Shown here: positions 19,226 through 27,333 of the stretch, piece by piece
Layout: each line of letters begins with the position of its first letter
How positions within the stretch are numbered: the first letter of the stretch is position 1
Assembly: GCF_000974785.1 (NCBI RefSeq)
Contig: NZ_BBWV01000005.1
Coordinates: forward strand, 1-64,000
DNA length: 64,000 nt
Source of the DNA: Flavihumibacter petaseus NBRC 106054
Lineage (GTDB): Bacteria > Bacteroidota > Bacteroidia > Chitinophagales > Chitinophagaceae
Direction of reading: 5' to 3'
Made by a program: the position numbers and the translations under genes
The notes under the pieces: generated by a model
Told to the model about the DNA's origin: nothing
Seen by the model: only the letters and a program-made list of their open reading frames with translations
The model's database searches: none

Positions 19226-19735
19226 ATGCCGATGACGACAGAAAGAAAATATATACTGGATGCACCGACAGCAGCAGTGAAGATGGAAAGAATGGCCTAT
19301 GAAATAGCGGAGCAGCTGGTAGGAGAGGATGCGCCCGTGATCCTGGCCGGTATCCGGGACAACGGCGTAGTCATGGCAAAAATCCTGCAGGAGCTGCTCA
19401 GGAAGATTGCATCTCTTTCCACGTCCATCATCGAGATCAGCCTCGATAAACGCAATCCCGGCCTCATAACCATTGACCAGGAAATCTCCATAGATAATAA
19501 AATCGTCATCCTTGTAGACGATGTAGTCAACAGCGGCAAGACGCTCCTGTATGCTTTAAAACCCTTCCTGGAGCAACATCCCCGCCGCATTCAGATCCTG
19601 ACCCTCATCGAGCGCACCCACAAGGCTTTCCCCCTCAAAGCCGACTACGTAGGCATCAGCATCGCGACCACCCTCCAGGAACATATTTACGTCGAAGTAG
19701 AAAACCACATCATCTCCGGCGCTTACCTCGAATAG
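19226..19735 (+). CDS. Phosphoribosyltransferase family protein (PyrR/hypoxanthine-PRT-like)
   Basis: A 169-residue protein from ATG 19226 (the frame goes up to 19187; ATG 19232 is also possible). It has the type I PRTase signature 'VILVDDVVNSGKT' (PRPP loop) near residue 95, an early 'GIRDNGVVMA' loop, and 'ERTHKAFPLKADYVGIS' as hood. The layout matches PyrR-like PRTases, which salvage uracil or sense UMP, but no RNA-attenuator structure is seen nearby. Guanine or hypoxanthine salvage is the alternative. Confidence 0.85.
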   Translation: MPMTTERKYILDAPTAAVKMERMAYEIAEQLVGEDAPVILAGIRDNGVVMAKILQELLRKIASLSTSIIEISLDKRNPGLITIDQEISIDNKIVILVDDVVNSGKTLLYALKPFLEQHPRRIQILTLIERTHKAFPLKADYVGISIATTLQEHIYVEVENHIISGAYLE

Positions 19736-19779
19736 GCTGTTATCCCGCTAAGGCGCTGCGCGCCTATCACGCTATCTGT

Positions 19780-20027
19780 TTTTTTCACGCCAGGCACGCC
19801 AAGGTGTAAAGGCGCAAAGAAGAAAAAAATTATATAGGAGTAGATGATGGAGGGGAGTAATTAATAGTCGGGGCCTTAATACTGCCAACAAGGAGATTTT
19901 TGCCATCAATACCACGCCTGCCACATTCGGTACCCACACTAAGTGGTTGCCTGAACGCTGATTACTTCCAGCAACTGAATCAATCGATCCTTGCGCCTTT
20001 GCACCTGGCGTGCCTGGCGTGAAAAAA
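19780..20027. repeat. Long inverted repeat made of two opposing copies of a dispersed unit
   Basis: The left arm is 19780-19819 and the right arm 19989-20027. They match as reverse complements over about 39 bp with one indel and a few substitutions (core CACGCCAGGCACGCC and its complement). The ~170 bp between the arms has no convincing coding capacity. Related units occur at 63658-63677 and 63731-63770. A GC hairpin plus T7 run (19751-19785) precedes the left arm and could terminate the phosphoribosyltransferase gene. The whole 402-bp gap between genes is explained by this. Confidence 0.8.
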
Positions 20028-20137
20028 TACTCCTGCGTGAACGGGAGCGCCAGCGACCCCAAACCACACTGCCCAAAAACAAATATTATGAAACTCCTCG
20101 TGAAACAACAATTGCGTGAACAGCCAACATGCAAGCA

Positions 20138-21094
20138 CTACTGATGTATCCAATACCCGCGAATCCCATCCTTGCTGAACTGAACCGAAGGCGCCGGTAC
20201 CTTCACCGCATTCACCAAAAAGAAAACCGACTTCAGAAACTTACTTCGGGTGCGTATCTTCGTTAGATCGGCATCCACCGACAAATAAAAACGCCGCACC
20301 CGCGGAATATCCGTCCTGTCCACCACCACACCATCATCCGTCGTCCATTTATTCTCTTCTCCACCCAACATCAGGTCCGCACTATACCCCAGCGAGACAT
20401 TCAGCCAGCGGGGTATCCCCGAATCCGGGAAAAAACTCCGGAGATTGGCCGACAACCAGTAAGTCTGGCTATTATAATCCTTTAACACCCGCTCACTGCC
20501 ACCTTCTCCGAACAACTCATCCCTGCGCGCTACAAGATCTGAAGGATAGTCATAAGGCCAGTATCCCATCTTCACCTGAAGCCGCTGCTCTTTCCAACCC
20601 AATTCCTGCGCTAGAAAAATCCCCGCTCCGGAAACATTTGCCACCATATCCCACACACTGAAACCCCATTTGTCGGAAAATCCATCCTGGATCTCAATGA
20701 TACTCTGAAACGCCAGTGCGCTTCCCGCTCCGAACCAGGCCGCCTTCCGGTCGGAGAATCCCGCCCATTTCCAGGTGGCTGCTGAAGCCCGGCCCAGCTG
20801 GTAAGCCGTCCACACATGCCCTGCCTTGTCCATCTGCAGCCATTCGCTGCCATCATTAAACAAATGGAAATTACTCCGGGAATAATCCGCATACCACGCC
20901 TTGTTCAGGGCAATAAAAGTGCCTGTCCAGACGGCAGCATGGCCGCCAGCTACCACCCATTTCCGGTAAGCAGGAGGAGTAAGCGTATCACCACTGTGTA
21001 TATCCTGCGCGGCACAGCTAACGGCGATCATCAGGGCAAAACAAATGCCCGCAAAGGAGATGGTTTTCAATGGGGTAAAAATACATAACTTCAA
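20138..21094 (-). CDS. DUF2279 family secreted/periplasmic protein
   Basis: A 318-residue protein with a signal peptide (hydrophobic 'FAGICFALMIAVSCAAQ'; the Cys before AAQ might be a lipobox but fits poorly). It has the family pattern 'DGSEWLQMDKAGHVWTAYQLGR' near residue 85 and 'GFSDKWGFSVWDMVANVSGAG' near 140, both typical of DUF2279 (YfiM-like, predicted membrane-associated). The function is unknown. It is divergent from the phosphohexomutase gene with a 21-bp gap, so the promoters must overlap the coding starts. Confidence 0.85.
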   Translation of the reverse strand: MKLCIFTPLKTISFAGICFALMIAVSCAAQDIHSGDTLTPPAYRKWVVAGGHAAVWTGTFIALNKAWYADYSRSNFHLFNDGSEWLQMDKAGHVWTAYQLGRASAATWKWAGFSDRKAAWFGAGSALAFQSIIEIQDGFSDKWGFSVWDMVANVSGAGIFLAQELGWKEQRLQVKMGYWPYDYPSDLVARRDELFGEGGSERVLKDYNSQTYWLSANLRSFFPDSGIPRWLNVSLGYSADLMLGGEENKWTTDDGVVVDRTDIPRVRRFYLSVDADLTKIRTRSKFLKSVFFLVNAVKVPAPSVQFSKDGIRGYWIHQ

Positions 21095-21115
21095 CGCCGA
21101 TTAAACCAGAATATT

Positions 21116-22840
21116 ATGGATGCTAAGATCAAAGCTAAAGTTGACCAGTGGCTGAACGGAAACTATGACGATACTACGAAAGCGGCCATTCGTGACCTGG
21201 AAGCAAATAATCCAACCGAGCTGACAGACTCCTTTTACCGCAGCCTCGAATTCGGTACAGGTGGCCTCCGCGGGATCATGGGCGTTGGCTCCAACCGCAT
21301 GAACAAATACACCGTGGGAATGGCCACGCAGGGCTTTTCCAACTACCTGAAAAAGACATATCCCAACGGCGACATCAAAGTTGCCATTGCACACGACAGC
21401 CGCAACAACAGCCGGTTCTTTGCAGAAACCACCGCTAATGTATTTGCCGCCAATGGCATTAAAGTATACCTGTTTGAATCCCTCCGGCCAACTCCGGAAC
21501 TGAGCTTCACTATCCGCCACTTCGGCTGCCAGGGCGGCGTGGTCTGCACCGCCTCCCACAACCCCAAAGAATACAACGGCTACAAAGCTTATTGGAACGA
21601 CGGGGGACAACTCGTTCCGCCGCACGACAAGAATGTAATCACAGAAGTGGAGAATATCGCTTCCGTGGATGATGTGAAATGGTCCGGCGGTGAAGCACTG
21701 ATCACCCTCATCGGCAAAGAGATCGATGAAGCCTATATGGATATGGTAAAAGGACTGAGCGTGTACCCTGATGTGATCCGTCAACAAAAGGACCTGAAAA
21801 TCGTATACACGCCGATCCATGGTACCGGCATCACGCTGGTTCCTGAAGTGCTGAATCGCTTTGGTTTCGAAAACGTGCATATCGTGGAAGAGCAAAGTGT
21901 TCCGGACGGCAATTTTCCGACCGTAAACTATCCTAACCCGGAAGAAGCCGATGCCATGGCCTACGGACTCAAACTGGCGAAATCACTCGATGCCGATATC
22001 CTACTGGGTACCGACCCCGACAGCGACCGCGTGGGCATCGGGGTGAAAGATGCTTCCGGCAATTGGGTACTCATGAATGGCAACCAGACCGCTGTACTGG
22101 CTTTCAACTACATGATCGAAGCAAGAAAGGCGAAGGGACTTGCCCAGGCCAACGATATGGTGGTGAAGACCATTGTAACCACAGACCTCATCGATGAGAT
22201 CGCCAGGGCCAACGACATCACCTGCTACAATGTGCTCACCGGATTCAAATGGATCGCAGAACTAATCAAGGAAAAAGAAGGTAAAGAGAATTATGTGGTA
22301 GGAGGAGAGGAGAGTTATGGACTGATGATCGGATCACAGATCCGTGACAAAGACGCCATCAGCGCAGTTGCCTTGTTGTGCGAAATGGCAGCCTATGAAA
22401 AAAACAAAGGCCGCACACTCTTTCAGAAGCTGATCGACCTCTATGTCGAATATGGTTATTATAAGGAACACCTGATCTCCATCACCAAAAAAGGCATGGA
22501 TGGTCAGCAACAGATCGCGGCCATGATGGACGGTTACCGCAAGCAGCCACCGCAAACCATCAATGGCTCAGCTGTTACACAATTACTCGATTACGAACTG
22601 CAGAAAGGTCTTAATCCGCAGACGGGAGAAACCTGGGCAATCGACCTGCCCAAAAGCAATGTATTACAGTTCATCCTGGAAGACGACAGCAAGATTTCAG
22701 CAAGACCAAGCGGCACAGAACCCAAGATCAAATTCTATTTCAGTGTCAATACAACCCTTGCCAATGCTGGTTCTTTTGACGCAGAACAGAAAGTTCTCGA
22801 GGACCGCATCAAAGGAATCATTGCCGACATGAAGCTTTGA
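21116..22840 (+). CDS. Phosphoglucomutase/phosphomannomutase (alpha-D-phosphohexomutase)
   Basis: A 574-residue enzyme of the PGM2/PgcA-like branch. It has 'FGTGGLRGIMGVG' near residue 46, the phosphoserine loop 'TASHNP' with Ser147, the metal-binding 'DPDSDR' at 300-305, the sugar-binding 'GGEESYG' near 397 and the phosphate-binding 'RPSGTEPKIKFY' near the C-terminus. It interconverts glucose-1-P and glucose-6-P (or mannose phosphates), so it links the glucokinase at 32.5 kb with GlgC at 36.7 kb. All catalytic motifs are intact. Confidence 0.95.
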   Translation: MDAKIKAKVDQWLNGNYDDTTKAAIRDLEANNPTELTDSFYRSLEFGTGGLRGIMGVGSNRMNKYTVGMATQGFSNYLKKTYPNGDIKVAIAHDSRNNSRFFAETTANVFAANGIKVYLFESLRPTPELSFTIRHFGCQGGVVCTASHNPKEYNGYKAYWNDGGQLVPPHDKNVITEVENIASVDDVKWSGGEALITLIGKEIDEAYMDMVKGLSVYPDVIRQQKDLKIVYTPIHGTGITLVPEVLNRFGFENVHIVEEQSVPDGNFPTVNYPNPEEADAMAYGLKLAKSLDADILLGTDPDSDRVGIGVKDASGNWVLMNGNQTAVLAFNYMIEARKAKGLAQANDMVVKTIVTTDLIDEIARANDITCYNVLTGFKWIAELIKEKEGKENYVVGGEESYGLMIGSQIRDKDAISAVALLCEMAAYEKNKGRTLFQKLIDLYVEYGYYKEHLISITKKGMDGQQQIAAMMDGYRKQPPQTINGSAVTQLLDYELQKGLNPQTGETWAIDLPKSNVLQFILEDDSKISARPSGTEPKIKFYFSVNTTLANAGSFDAEQKVLEDRIKGIIADMKL

Positions 22841-22857
22841 TGTAACTTGCCTTTGCG

Positions 22858-23523
22858 ATGAGATCATTTGAAGACAGTTACCGTCACAAAGGCCTGAGAA
22901 AAAAACTGGTAGATCACCTCAAAAGCAAGGGTATCACCGACGAAAGAGTGCTGGAAGCGATCAACTCGATCCCCCGGCACTTTTTCCTCGATTCCGCTTT
23001 TGATGAAAAAGCTTACGAGGACAAAGCCTTTCCGATTGCAGTTGGACAGACCATTTCCCAACCTTATACCGTTGCTTACCAGACCCAGTTGCTGGAGATC
23101 CGCACTTTCGAAAAGGTACTGGAGATCGGAACCGGCAGCGCTTACCAGGCCAGCGTTTTAGCGGAAATGGGAGCACAGGTATATACCATTGAAAGGCAGA
23201 AGACTTTATTTGAAGAAAACAAGAAATTCCCTTACCTCAGGAAATACCCCAACATCAAATTCTTTTATGGCGATGGCTTCGAAGGGCTGCCCACTTTCGC
23301 ACCTTTCGACAAGATCATCATCACTGCAGCCGCACCCTATATTCCTGAAAAACTGATTGGTCAGATGAAGACCGGCGCTTATATGGTGCTTCCCCTGGGA
23401 GAAGGCAAAGTGCAGCAGATGCTCCGCCTTACCAAACTTGCTGATGGCAGCATCCGCGAAGAACTCTTTGATCATTTCTCCTTTGTGCCAATGCTTGGCG
23501 GGCGGGACGGCAAAGGTTTATAA
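22858..23523 (+). CDS. pcm: Protein-L-isoaspartate O-methyltransferase
   Basis: A 221-residue class I SAM methyltransferase: 'AFPIAVGQTISQPYTVAYQTQLL' near residue 58, the SAM loop 'VLEIGTGSAYQASVL' near 85, and 'DKIIITAAAPYIPEKL' near 152. It repairs isoaspartyl residues in damaged proteins in the cytosol. It begins 17 bp after the phosphohexomutase and is probably co-transcribed. The stop overlaps the convergent hydrolase by 6 bp. Confidence 0.95.
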   Translation: MRSFEDSYRHKGLRKKLVDHLKSKGITDERVLEAINSIPRHFFLDSAFDEKAYEDKAFPIAVGQTISQPYTVAYQTQLLEIRTFEKVLEIGTGSAYQASVLAEMGAQVYTIERQKTLFEENKKFPYLRKYPNIKFFYGDGFEGLPTFAPFDKIIITAAAPYIPEKLIGQMKTGAYMVLPLGEGKVQQMLRLTKLADGSIREELFDHFSFVPMLGGRDGKGL

Positions 23524-24360
23524 GAATTCCATACAACGTTTCACCACATTATTGTCGCGGTAAATTTTACGGTGTCCCAACCCCTGTGTGATCATGAAAC
23601 TGATCTGCGTTGAACCGTTGTTCATCAGCGGCTGTACATCTTTAAGAGGTGTGACGTCATCATCTTCATCGTGTACCCACAGTATGGAGGAATGCACCTT
23701 ACCAAGTGTGCGGGGGATGCTGTAATAGCTGCTGGGATAGCCCCCTTTTTCAACGATGATCTGCTCAAAATCAGCCTTTACCTCGTCATCCAGCTGCAAT
23801 ACCCTGAAGAGGTGTCTCACTGCAGTGGTCGTTTCCGTGGCAGGCGCGATCAGCACCACATGGAAATCATTATTACGGGGTATCTGTTCCAGGTAATGCA
23901 TAATGGCCAGCCCCCCAAACGAATGCGCCAGGTAACGATCAGGCACACCCGTCACACCACAAACCGCAGCGATGGCTTTAACATACAACGGCAGGTTGAT
24001 GTGTTTCCCTCCGGAAGCACCGTGGGCTGGCGCATCAAAGGCAATCACTTCATAACCTTTCTTCACCAGCAGGGCAATATACCGGTCGAAATTGCGGGCT
24101 GATGATTCAAATCCATGCAATACCATCGCCCGGGCAACGCCACCCGCGTTCCAGCGGTAGATTGCCGTACGGCAGCCATCCACCATTACATGGAGATGTT
24201 CCGCGCTTTTGAATATGGGCGGGTCGTGTTTGCGCTTCCTGCGGAAAGGGGTGCAGAAAAGGTCAAAAGCCATCCCGGCTGCCAGCCTGCGTGAAAAAAC
24301 TGCCGTAAGATTCAGCTTTGCCCGGAAATAATTCAAGGCCACCTTTTGTGCTAATTTCAT
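23518..24360 (-). CDS. Alpha/beta hydrolase
   Basis: A 280-residue protein with the alpha/beta-hydrolase elements 'AMVLHGFESSARNF' (oxyanion region near 88), 'FDAPAHGASGG', nucleophile S in 'AHSFGG' near 157, acid D in 'WVHDEDDDVTP' near 234 and His in 'TQGLGHRKIYRD' near 262. No signal peptide. It is probably a serine esterase or lipase-like enzyme of unknown substrate. It is divergent from the DUF2520 gene; their predicted 5' ends are 17 bp apart. Confidence 0.88.
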   Translation of the reverse strand: MKLAQKVALNYFRAKLNLTAVFSRRLAAGMAFDLFCTPFRRKRKHDPPIFKSAEHLHVMVDGCRTAIYRWNAGGVARAMVLHGFESSARNFDRYIALLVKKGYEVIAFDAPAHGASGGKHINLPLYVKAIAAVCGVTGVPDRYLAHSFGGLAIMHYLEQIPRNNDFHVVLIAPATETTTAVRHLFRVLQLDDEVKADFEQIIVEKGGYPSSYYSIPRTLGKVHSSILWVHDEDDDVTPLKDVQPLMNNGSTQISFMITQGLGHRKIYRDNNVVKRCMEFL

Positions 24361-24377
24361 GGCTTCAAATTTACAGT

Positions 24378-25148
24378 ATGAAACTTGTACTGATCGGAAC
24401 CGGTAATATCAGCAATGCCCTGGGAAGGCTGCTGGCCAATGCAGGGCACCAGGTGCTTCAGGTCTATGGCCGCGATCGTCAGAGGGCTGCACACCTCGCT
24501 TACGATACCGGTGCCGCGCCGGTTTCAGACTGGAAGGCGATCCGGTCAGATGCTGATCTTTATATCACGGCCATCAGCGATCGTGCATTGACGGGTTTCA
24601 AAGAAAAATTGCAACTCCCGGGAAAATTCCTGGTGCACACCGCTGGCTCGGTGCCGCTTAATGTGCTGGAAGGCGTAAGTGAAAGAACCGGTGTCTGGTA
24701 TCCGCTTCAAAGCATCCGGGGTGATCAGCCGACACCGCATAAGATCCCGTTTCTCATTCAGACGTCAGCGCCGGAAGATAGCGTTTTGCTGCGCGAACTC
24801 TCAGAAAGCATTGGCTGCCCCTCGCAGGTAGTCACAGAATCCGTCCGCATCAACATGCACCACGCGGCAGTGTGGGTCAACAACTTTCCCAACCTGCTGT
24901 ACAGCATCGCTTACCGGCTCACGGAAGAAAACAAAGTACCCTTTGATTTCCTGTTGCCGCTGCTGCAGGAAACCGCCGACCGCCAGAATGGAACGGATCC
25001 CTGGAAATGGCAAACAGGTCCGGCGTTGCGCAACGACACCGTCACTTTACAAAAGCATATGGATCTGTTGAAATCGCATGCCGGATGGCAGGAACTGTAT
25101 GCGAAAATGTCTGCAGCGATCGCTGACCTTACTCAAAAGGCTGAATAA
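24378..25148 (+). CDS. Rossmann-like/DUF2520 oxidoreductase-like protein
   Basis: A 256-residue protein from ATG 24378 (the frame runs up to 24318, but that part overlaps the divergent gene). An N-terminal NAD(P)-binding fold starts 'MKLVLIGTGNISNALGRLL', then 'HTAGSVPLNVLE' and 'GVWYPLQSI', then the C-terminal helical DUF2520 part 'NMHHAAVWVNNFPNLLY'. It resembles pyrroline-5-carboxylate reductase/ketopantoate reductase-like folds, but the substrate is unknown. In Bacteroidota it often lies near kdsC and maf, as here (1.7-3.9 kb downstream). Its stop overlaps the SRPBCC gene by 20 bp. Confidence 0.85.
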   Translation: MKLVLIGTGNISNALGRLLANAGHQVLQVYGRDRQRAAHLAYDTGAAPVSDWKAIRSDADLYITAISDRALTGFKEKLQLPGKFLVHTAGSVPLNVLEGVSERTGVWYPLQSIRGDQPTPHKIPFLIQTSAPEDSVLLRELSESIGCPSQVVTESVRINMHHAAVWVNNFPNLLYSIAYRLTEENKVPFDFLLPLLQETADRQNGTDPWKWQTGPALRNDTVTLQKHMDLLKSHAGWQELYAKMSAAIADLTQKAE

Positions 25149-26142
25149 TATCGGTACGCACATCGTACATGGACTTACCGGTGGGATCATCTACATAGAC
25201 TTCATAAGGTTTTCCGGCGGCCTTTTTGTTATTGCTTTGCAGCCATCCGGCAAGTTTGTCATAGCCGGCTTTCATTTCTTCATAGGGACCATAATAATGC
25301 GCGATGATCACTTTGGATGCCGGTTCTTCCCGAAACCTGATCCTGCCAGAGGTAGTCGCCGGCTTGCCGGAAACAGCAATCGCCGCATCCACGATAAATG
25401 GTTCACCCTCTGTATAATACCAGGCCATCGGCGCCTGACTTATCGATAATTTCTGCTCCAGCATAAGTCCATTCATTTCGCCATAAGCTTTCTGCAGCAA
25501 GGGACCAATCTCCGTCATAGCCTGGGCCGTATCAAGAATAGTCAGTAACCGCATCGCGTCTACCTTACTTTCTTCCAGCGTTACCTTCGGATCCTGCTTA
25601 CCCAGTTGCCCGCTTTCTATTTTCTGCTTCAGCTGCGACAATCCGTTATCAAAATCCTTTTCCATCATGCCCCGCATCAGCAATCCCATCCACCGGCCCA
25701 CCGGGTTCATGCCCATATTCATGGTCATTTCCCACTTTACGGAAGTCCCCTTTCCATCAGGCTGAAGCCACCAGGTGGCAAACGAAGGATTGGGCGACTC
25801 CCCGAAAGTCATCTCAGTGGTGATCGATTTATACGGTTGTACATCAGAGATCTTTAACTGTCCGTCACCCACCTGTGAATTGTCACTGAACCACTTATAC
25901 GATGCACCAAGACCGCTCGTCCTGTCCCCCCATTCAATCCGCATCGCCGTATCCCGCTGATTCCAGACCATCCAGGAATTGTAGGTCTTCATATTGGTCA
26001 ACACATTATAAATTTTTTCGGGTTGGGCCTGTATCGCAATACCCCGCGATACCGAGACCTTCGCCGGCAACAGGTATCCGGCGAGGAGCAATAACACCAG
26101 GATACCAAGGATCCATCCAAGGATTTTAAGCAGTTTTTTCAT
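25129..26142 (-). CDS. SRPBCC domain plus GyrI-like effector-binding domain protein
   Basis: A 337-residue protein with an N-terminal membrane anchor 'ILGWILGILVLLLLAGYLL' (residues 8-26). A START/SRPBCC domain (about 35-175; 'IAIQAQPEKIYNVLTNMKTYNSWMVW', 'WWLQPDGKGTSVKWEM') follows, then a GyrI-like/AraC effector-binding domain (about 200-337; 'KVIIAHYYGPYEEMKAGYDKLAGWL'). Both folds bind small hydrophobic ligands. The combination is common in Bacteroidota, with unknown role. It lies divergent from the ferredoxin gene. Confidence 0.85.
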   Translation of the reverse strand: MKKLLKILGWILGILVLLLLAGYLLPAKVSVSRGIAIQAQPEKIYNVLTNMKTYNSWMVWNQRDTAMRIEWGDRTSGLGASYKWFSDNSQVGDGQLKISDVQPYKSITTEMTFGESPNPSFATWWLQPDGKGTSVKWEMTMNMGMNPVGRWMGLLMRGMMEKDFDNGLSQLKQKIESGQLGKQDPKVTLEESKVDAMRLLTILDTAQAMTEIGPLLQKAYGEMNGLMLEQKLSISQAPMAWYYTEGEPFIVDAAIAVSGKPATTSGRIRFREEPASKVIIAHYYGPYEEMKAGYDKLAGWLQSNNKKAAGKPYEVYVDDPTGKSMYDVRTDIIQPFE

Positions 26143-26182
26143 GACAGGCTATTTAAGGAATCCTTAAAGGTATAAAAACTGC

Positions 26183-26190
26183 TATTTTTG
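26183..26190 (+). promoter_or_regulatory. Candidate -7 box upstream of ferredoxin
   Basis: TATTTTTG fits TAnnTTTG and ends 19 bp before the ferredoxin ATG. No clear TTG -33 element is seen. Confidence 0.35.
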
Positions 26191-26209
26191 CATCCCAAAT
26201 TGGAAATTA

Positions 26210-26548
26210 ATGTATTCGATCACATTCAAGTTTGAGCAGAAGGGATTGGAGCCGGTAACTTTGGATAACATAAAACCTGACCAGAGCCTCCTGGAGGTGG
26301 CGCTGGACAACAATATAGAACTGCATCACAACTGTGGTGGAGTCTGCGCCTGCAGTACCTGCCACCTTTACCTGGAACAGGGGGAGGACCTGGTAGAAGA
26401 GCTCAGTGATAAGGAAGAAGACTTTATCGACCGCGCGATCAATCCGCGGCTGACCTCCCGCCTTGGTTGCCAGTGCGTCCTGCTTGCCGGCCAGAGCGGT
26501 AAGGTCACTGTCACCCTGCCCGATCAGACACAATTTTTAGGAGAATAA
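26210..26548 (+). CDS. fdx: 2Fe-2S ferredoxin, ISC/adrenodoxin type
   Basis: A 112-residue ferredoxin with the vertebrate-type cysteine pattern: 'NCGGVCACSTCHLYLE' (three ligands within Cx5Cx2C around residues 42-51) and the fourth in 'RLGCQC' near 88. The acidic helix 'EDLVEELSDKEEDFID' is the partner-binding helix of ISC ferredoxins. It supplies electrons for Fe-S cluster assembly. iscX starts 14 bp downstream. Confidence 0.93.
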   Translation: MYSITFKFEQKGLEPVTLDNIKPDQSLLEVALDNNIELHHNCGGVCACSTCHLYLEQGEDLVEELSDKEEDFIDRAINPRLTSRLGCQCVLLAGQSGKVTVTLPDQTQFLGE

Positions 26549-26562
26549 TCAATACGCATCCT

Positions 26563-26802
26563 ATGCCGCATTACGAACCGCCGATTCACTGGAGAGACCA
26601 CGAAGACATTGCGCTGAAGCTTTATGAAAAATTCGGCGATGATTTCAATGAAGGAAAGATCTACAGGATCCGTTTTACGGACCTGCTGGAATGGGTGCTG
26701 CAATTGCCCAACTTCGCCGGTAAACGCGAAGAATGCAATGAAGGCCACCTGGAAATGATCCAGAGCTCATGGGTATACGAATGGCGCGATAACCAGAAAT
26801 AA
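26563..26802 (+). CDS. iscX: Fe-S cluster assembly protein IscX
   Basis: 79 residues, slightly longer than E. coli IscX. It has the family core 'HWRDHEDIALKLYEKFGDDFNE', 'IRFTDLLEWVLQLPNF' and 'CNEGHLEMIQSSWVYEWRD'. IscX is a small acidic regulator that binds the cysteine desulfurase IscS and iron. It follows fdx as in isc operons, but iscS and iscU are not in the window. kdsC starts 4 bp downstream, so the three genes are likely one transcript. Confidence 0.92.
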   Translation: MPHYEPPIHWRDHEDIALKLYEKFGDDFNEGKIYRIRFTDLLEWVLQLPNFAGKREECNEGHLEMIQSSWVYEWRDNQK

Positions 26803-26806
26803 TGCC

Positions 26807-27322
26807 ATGCTGCAGCAGTTCCGGGAAATAACCACTTTTGTTTTTGATGTTGACGGCGTGCTCACTGACGGCGGACTCTGGCTGTTTGATGACGGTCAGC
26901 AAGTGCGCCGCATGCATATCAAAGATGGTTATGCCCTTCAGCTGGCAGTAAAAAGAGGGTACCGGGTGATGGTGATCTCCGGCGCTAAATCAGAGGCGGT
27001 TCGCCTCCGGCTCACCCGCCTGGGCATTACCGAAGTGCATATGGGCGTGGAGAATAAACTCGCCCTGCTGCAGGAATACCGTAAGGCCAATAACCTGGTG
27101 TGGAAAGAGATCATGTACATGGGCGACGACGTACCTGATATCGAAGTAATGATGGAAGCCGGTATCGCCTGTGCGCCGGCAGATGCCGCACCTGAAATAA
27201 GAAAGATCGCTGCTTATATTTCCCCTTTGAACGGAGGATACGGCTGCGTCCGCCAGATAATAGAAAAAGTGATGAAGCTGCGGGGAGACTGGACACAGGA
27301 TACCTCTGTTCCGAGTAAATAA
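26807..27322 (+). CDS. kdsC: 3-deoxy-D-manno-octulosonate 8-phosphate phosphatase (KdsC-like HAD-IIIC)
   Basis: A 171-residue HAD phosphatase: 'FVFDVDGVLTDG' (motif I, residues 11-22), 'DGYALQLAVKRGYRVMVISG', and 'MGDDVPDIEVM' (motif III/IV near 103). KdsC hydrolyses KDO-8-P to KDO for the lipopolysaccharide inner core. Motif II reads ISGAKSE where many homologues have ISGR/ISAR. A related sugar phosphatase (KDN9P type) is possible but less likely. It is third in the fdx-iscX-kdsC run. Confidence 0.88.
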   Translation: MLQQFREITTFVFDVDGVLTDGGLWLFDDGQQVRRMHIKDGYALQLAVKRGYRVMVISGAKSEAVRLRLTRLGITEVHMGVENKLALLQEYRKANNLVWKEIMYMGDDVPDIEVMMEAGIACAPADAAPEIRKIAAYISPLNGGYGCVRQIIEKVMKLRGDWTQDTSVPSK

Positions 27323-27333
27323 AATCATTATTC

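Noticed and set aside
19050-19240. PyrR-type RNA attenuator before the phosphoribosyltransferase
   Set aside because: No paired terminator/antiterminator stems were found in the short leader.
19772-20134. Minus-strand ORF of 120 codons
   Set aside because: It spans both arms of the inverted repeat, and its translation is Cys/Phe-rich with no family pattern; it is a by-product of the repeat.
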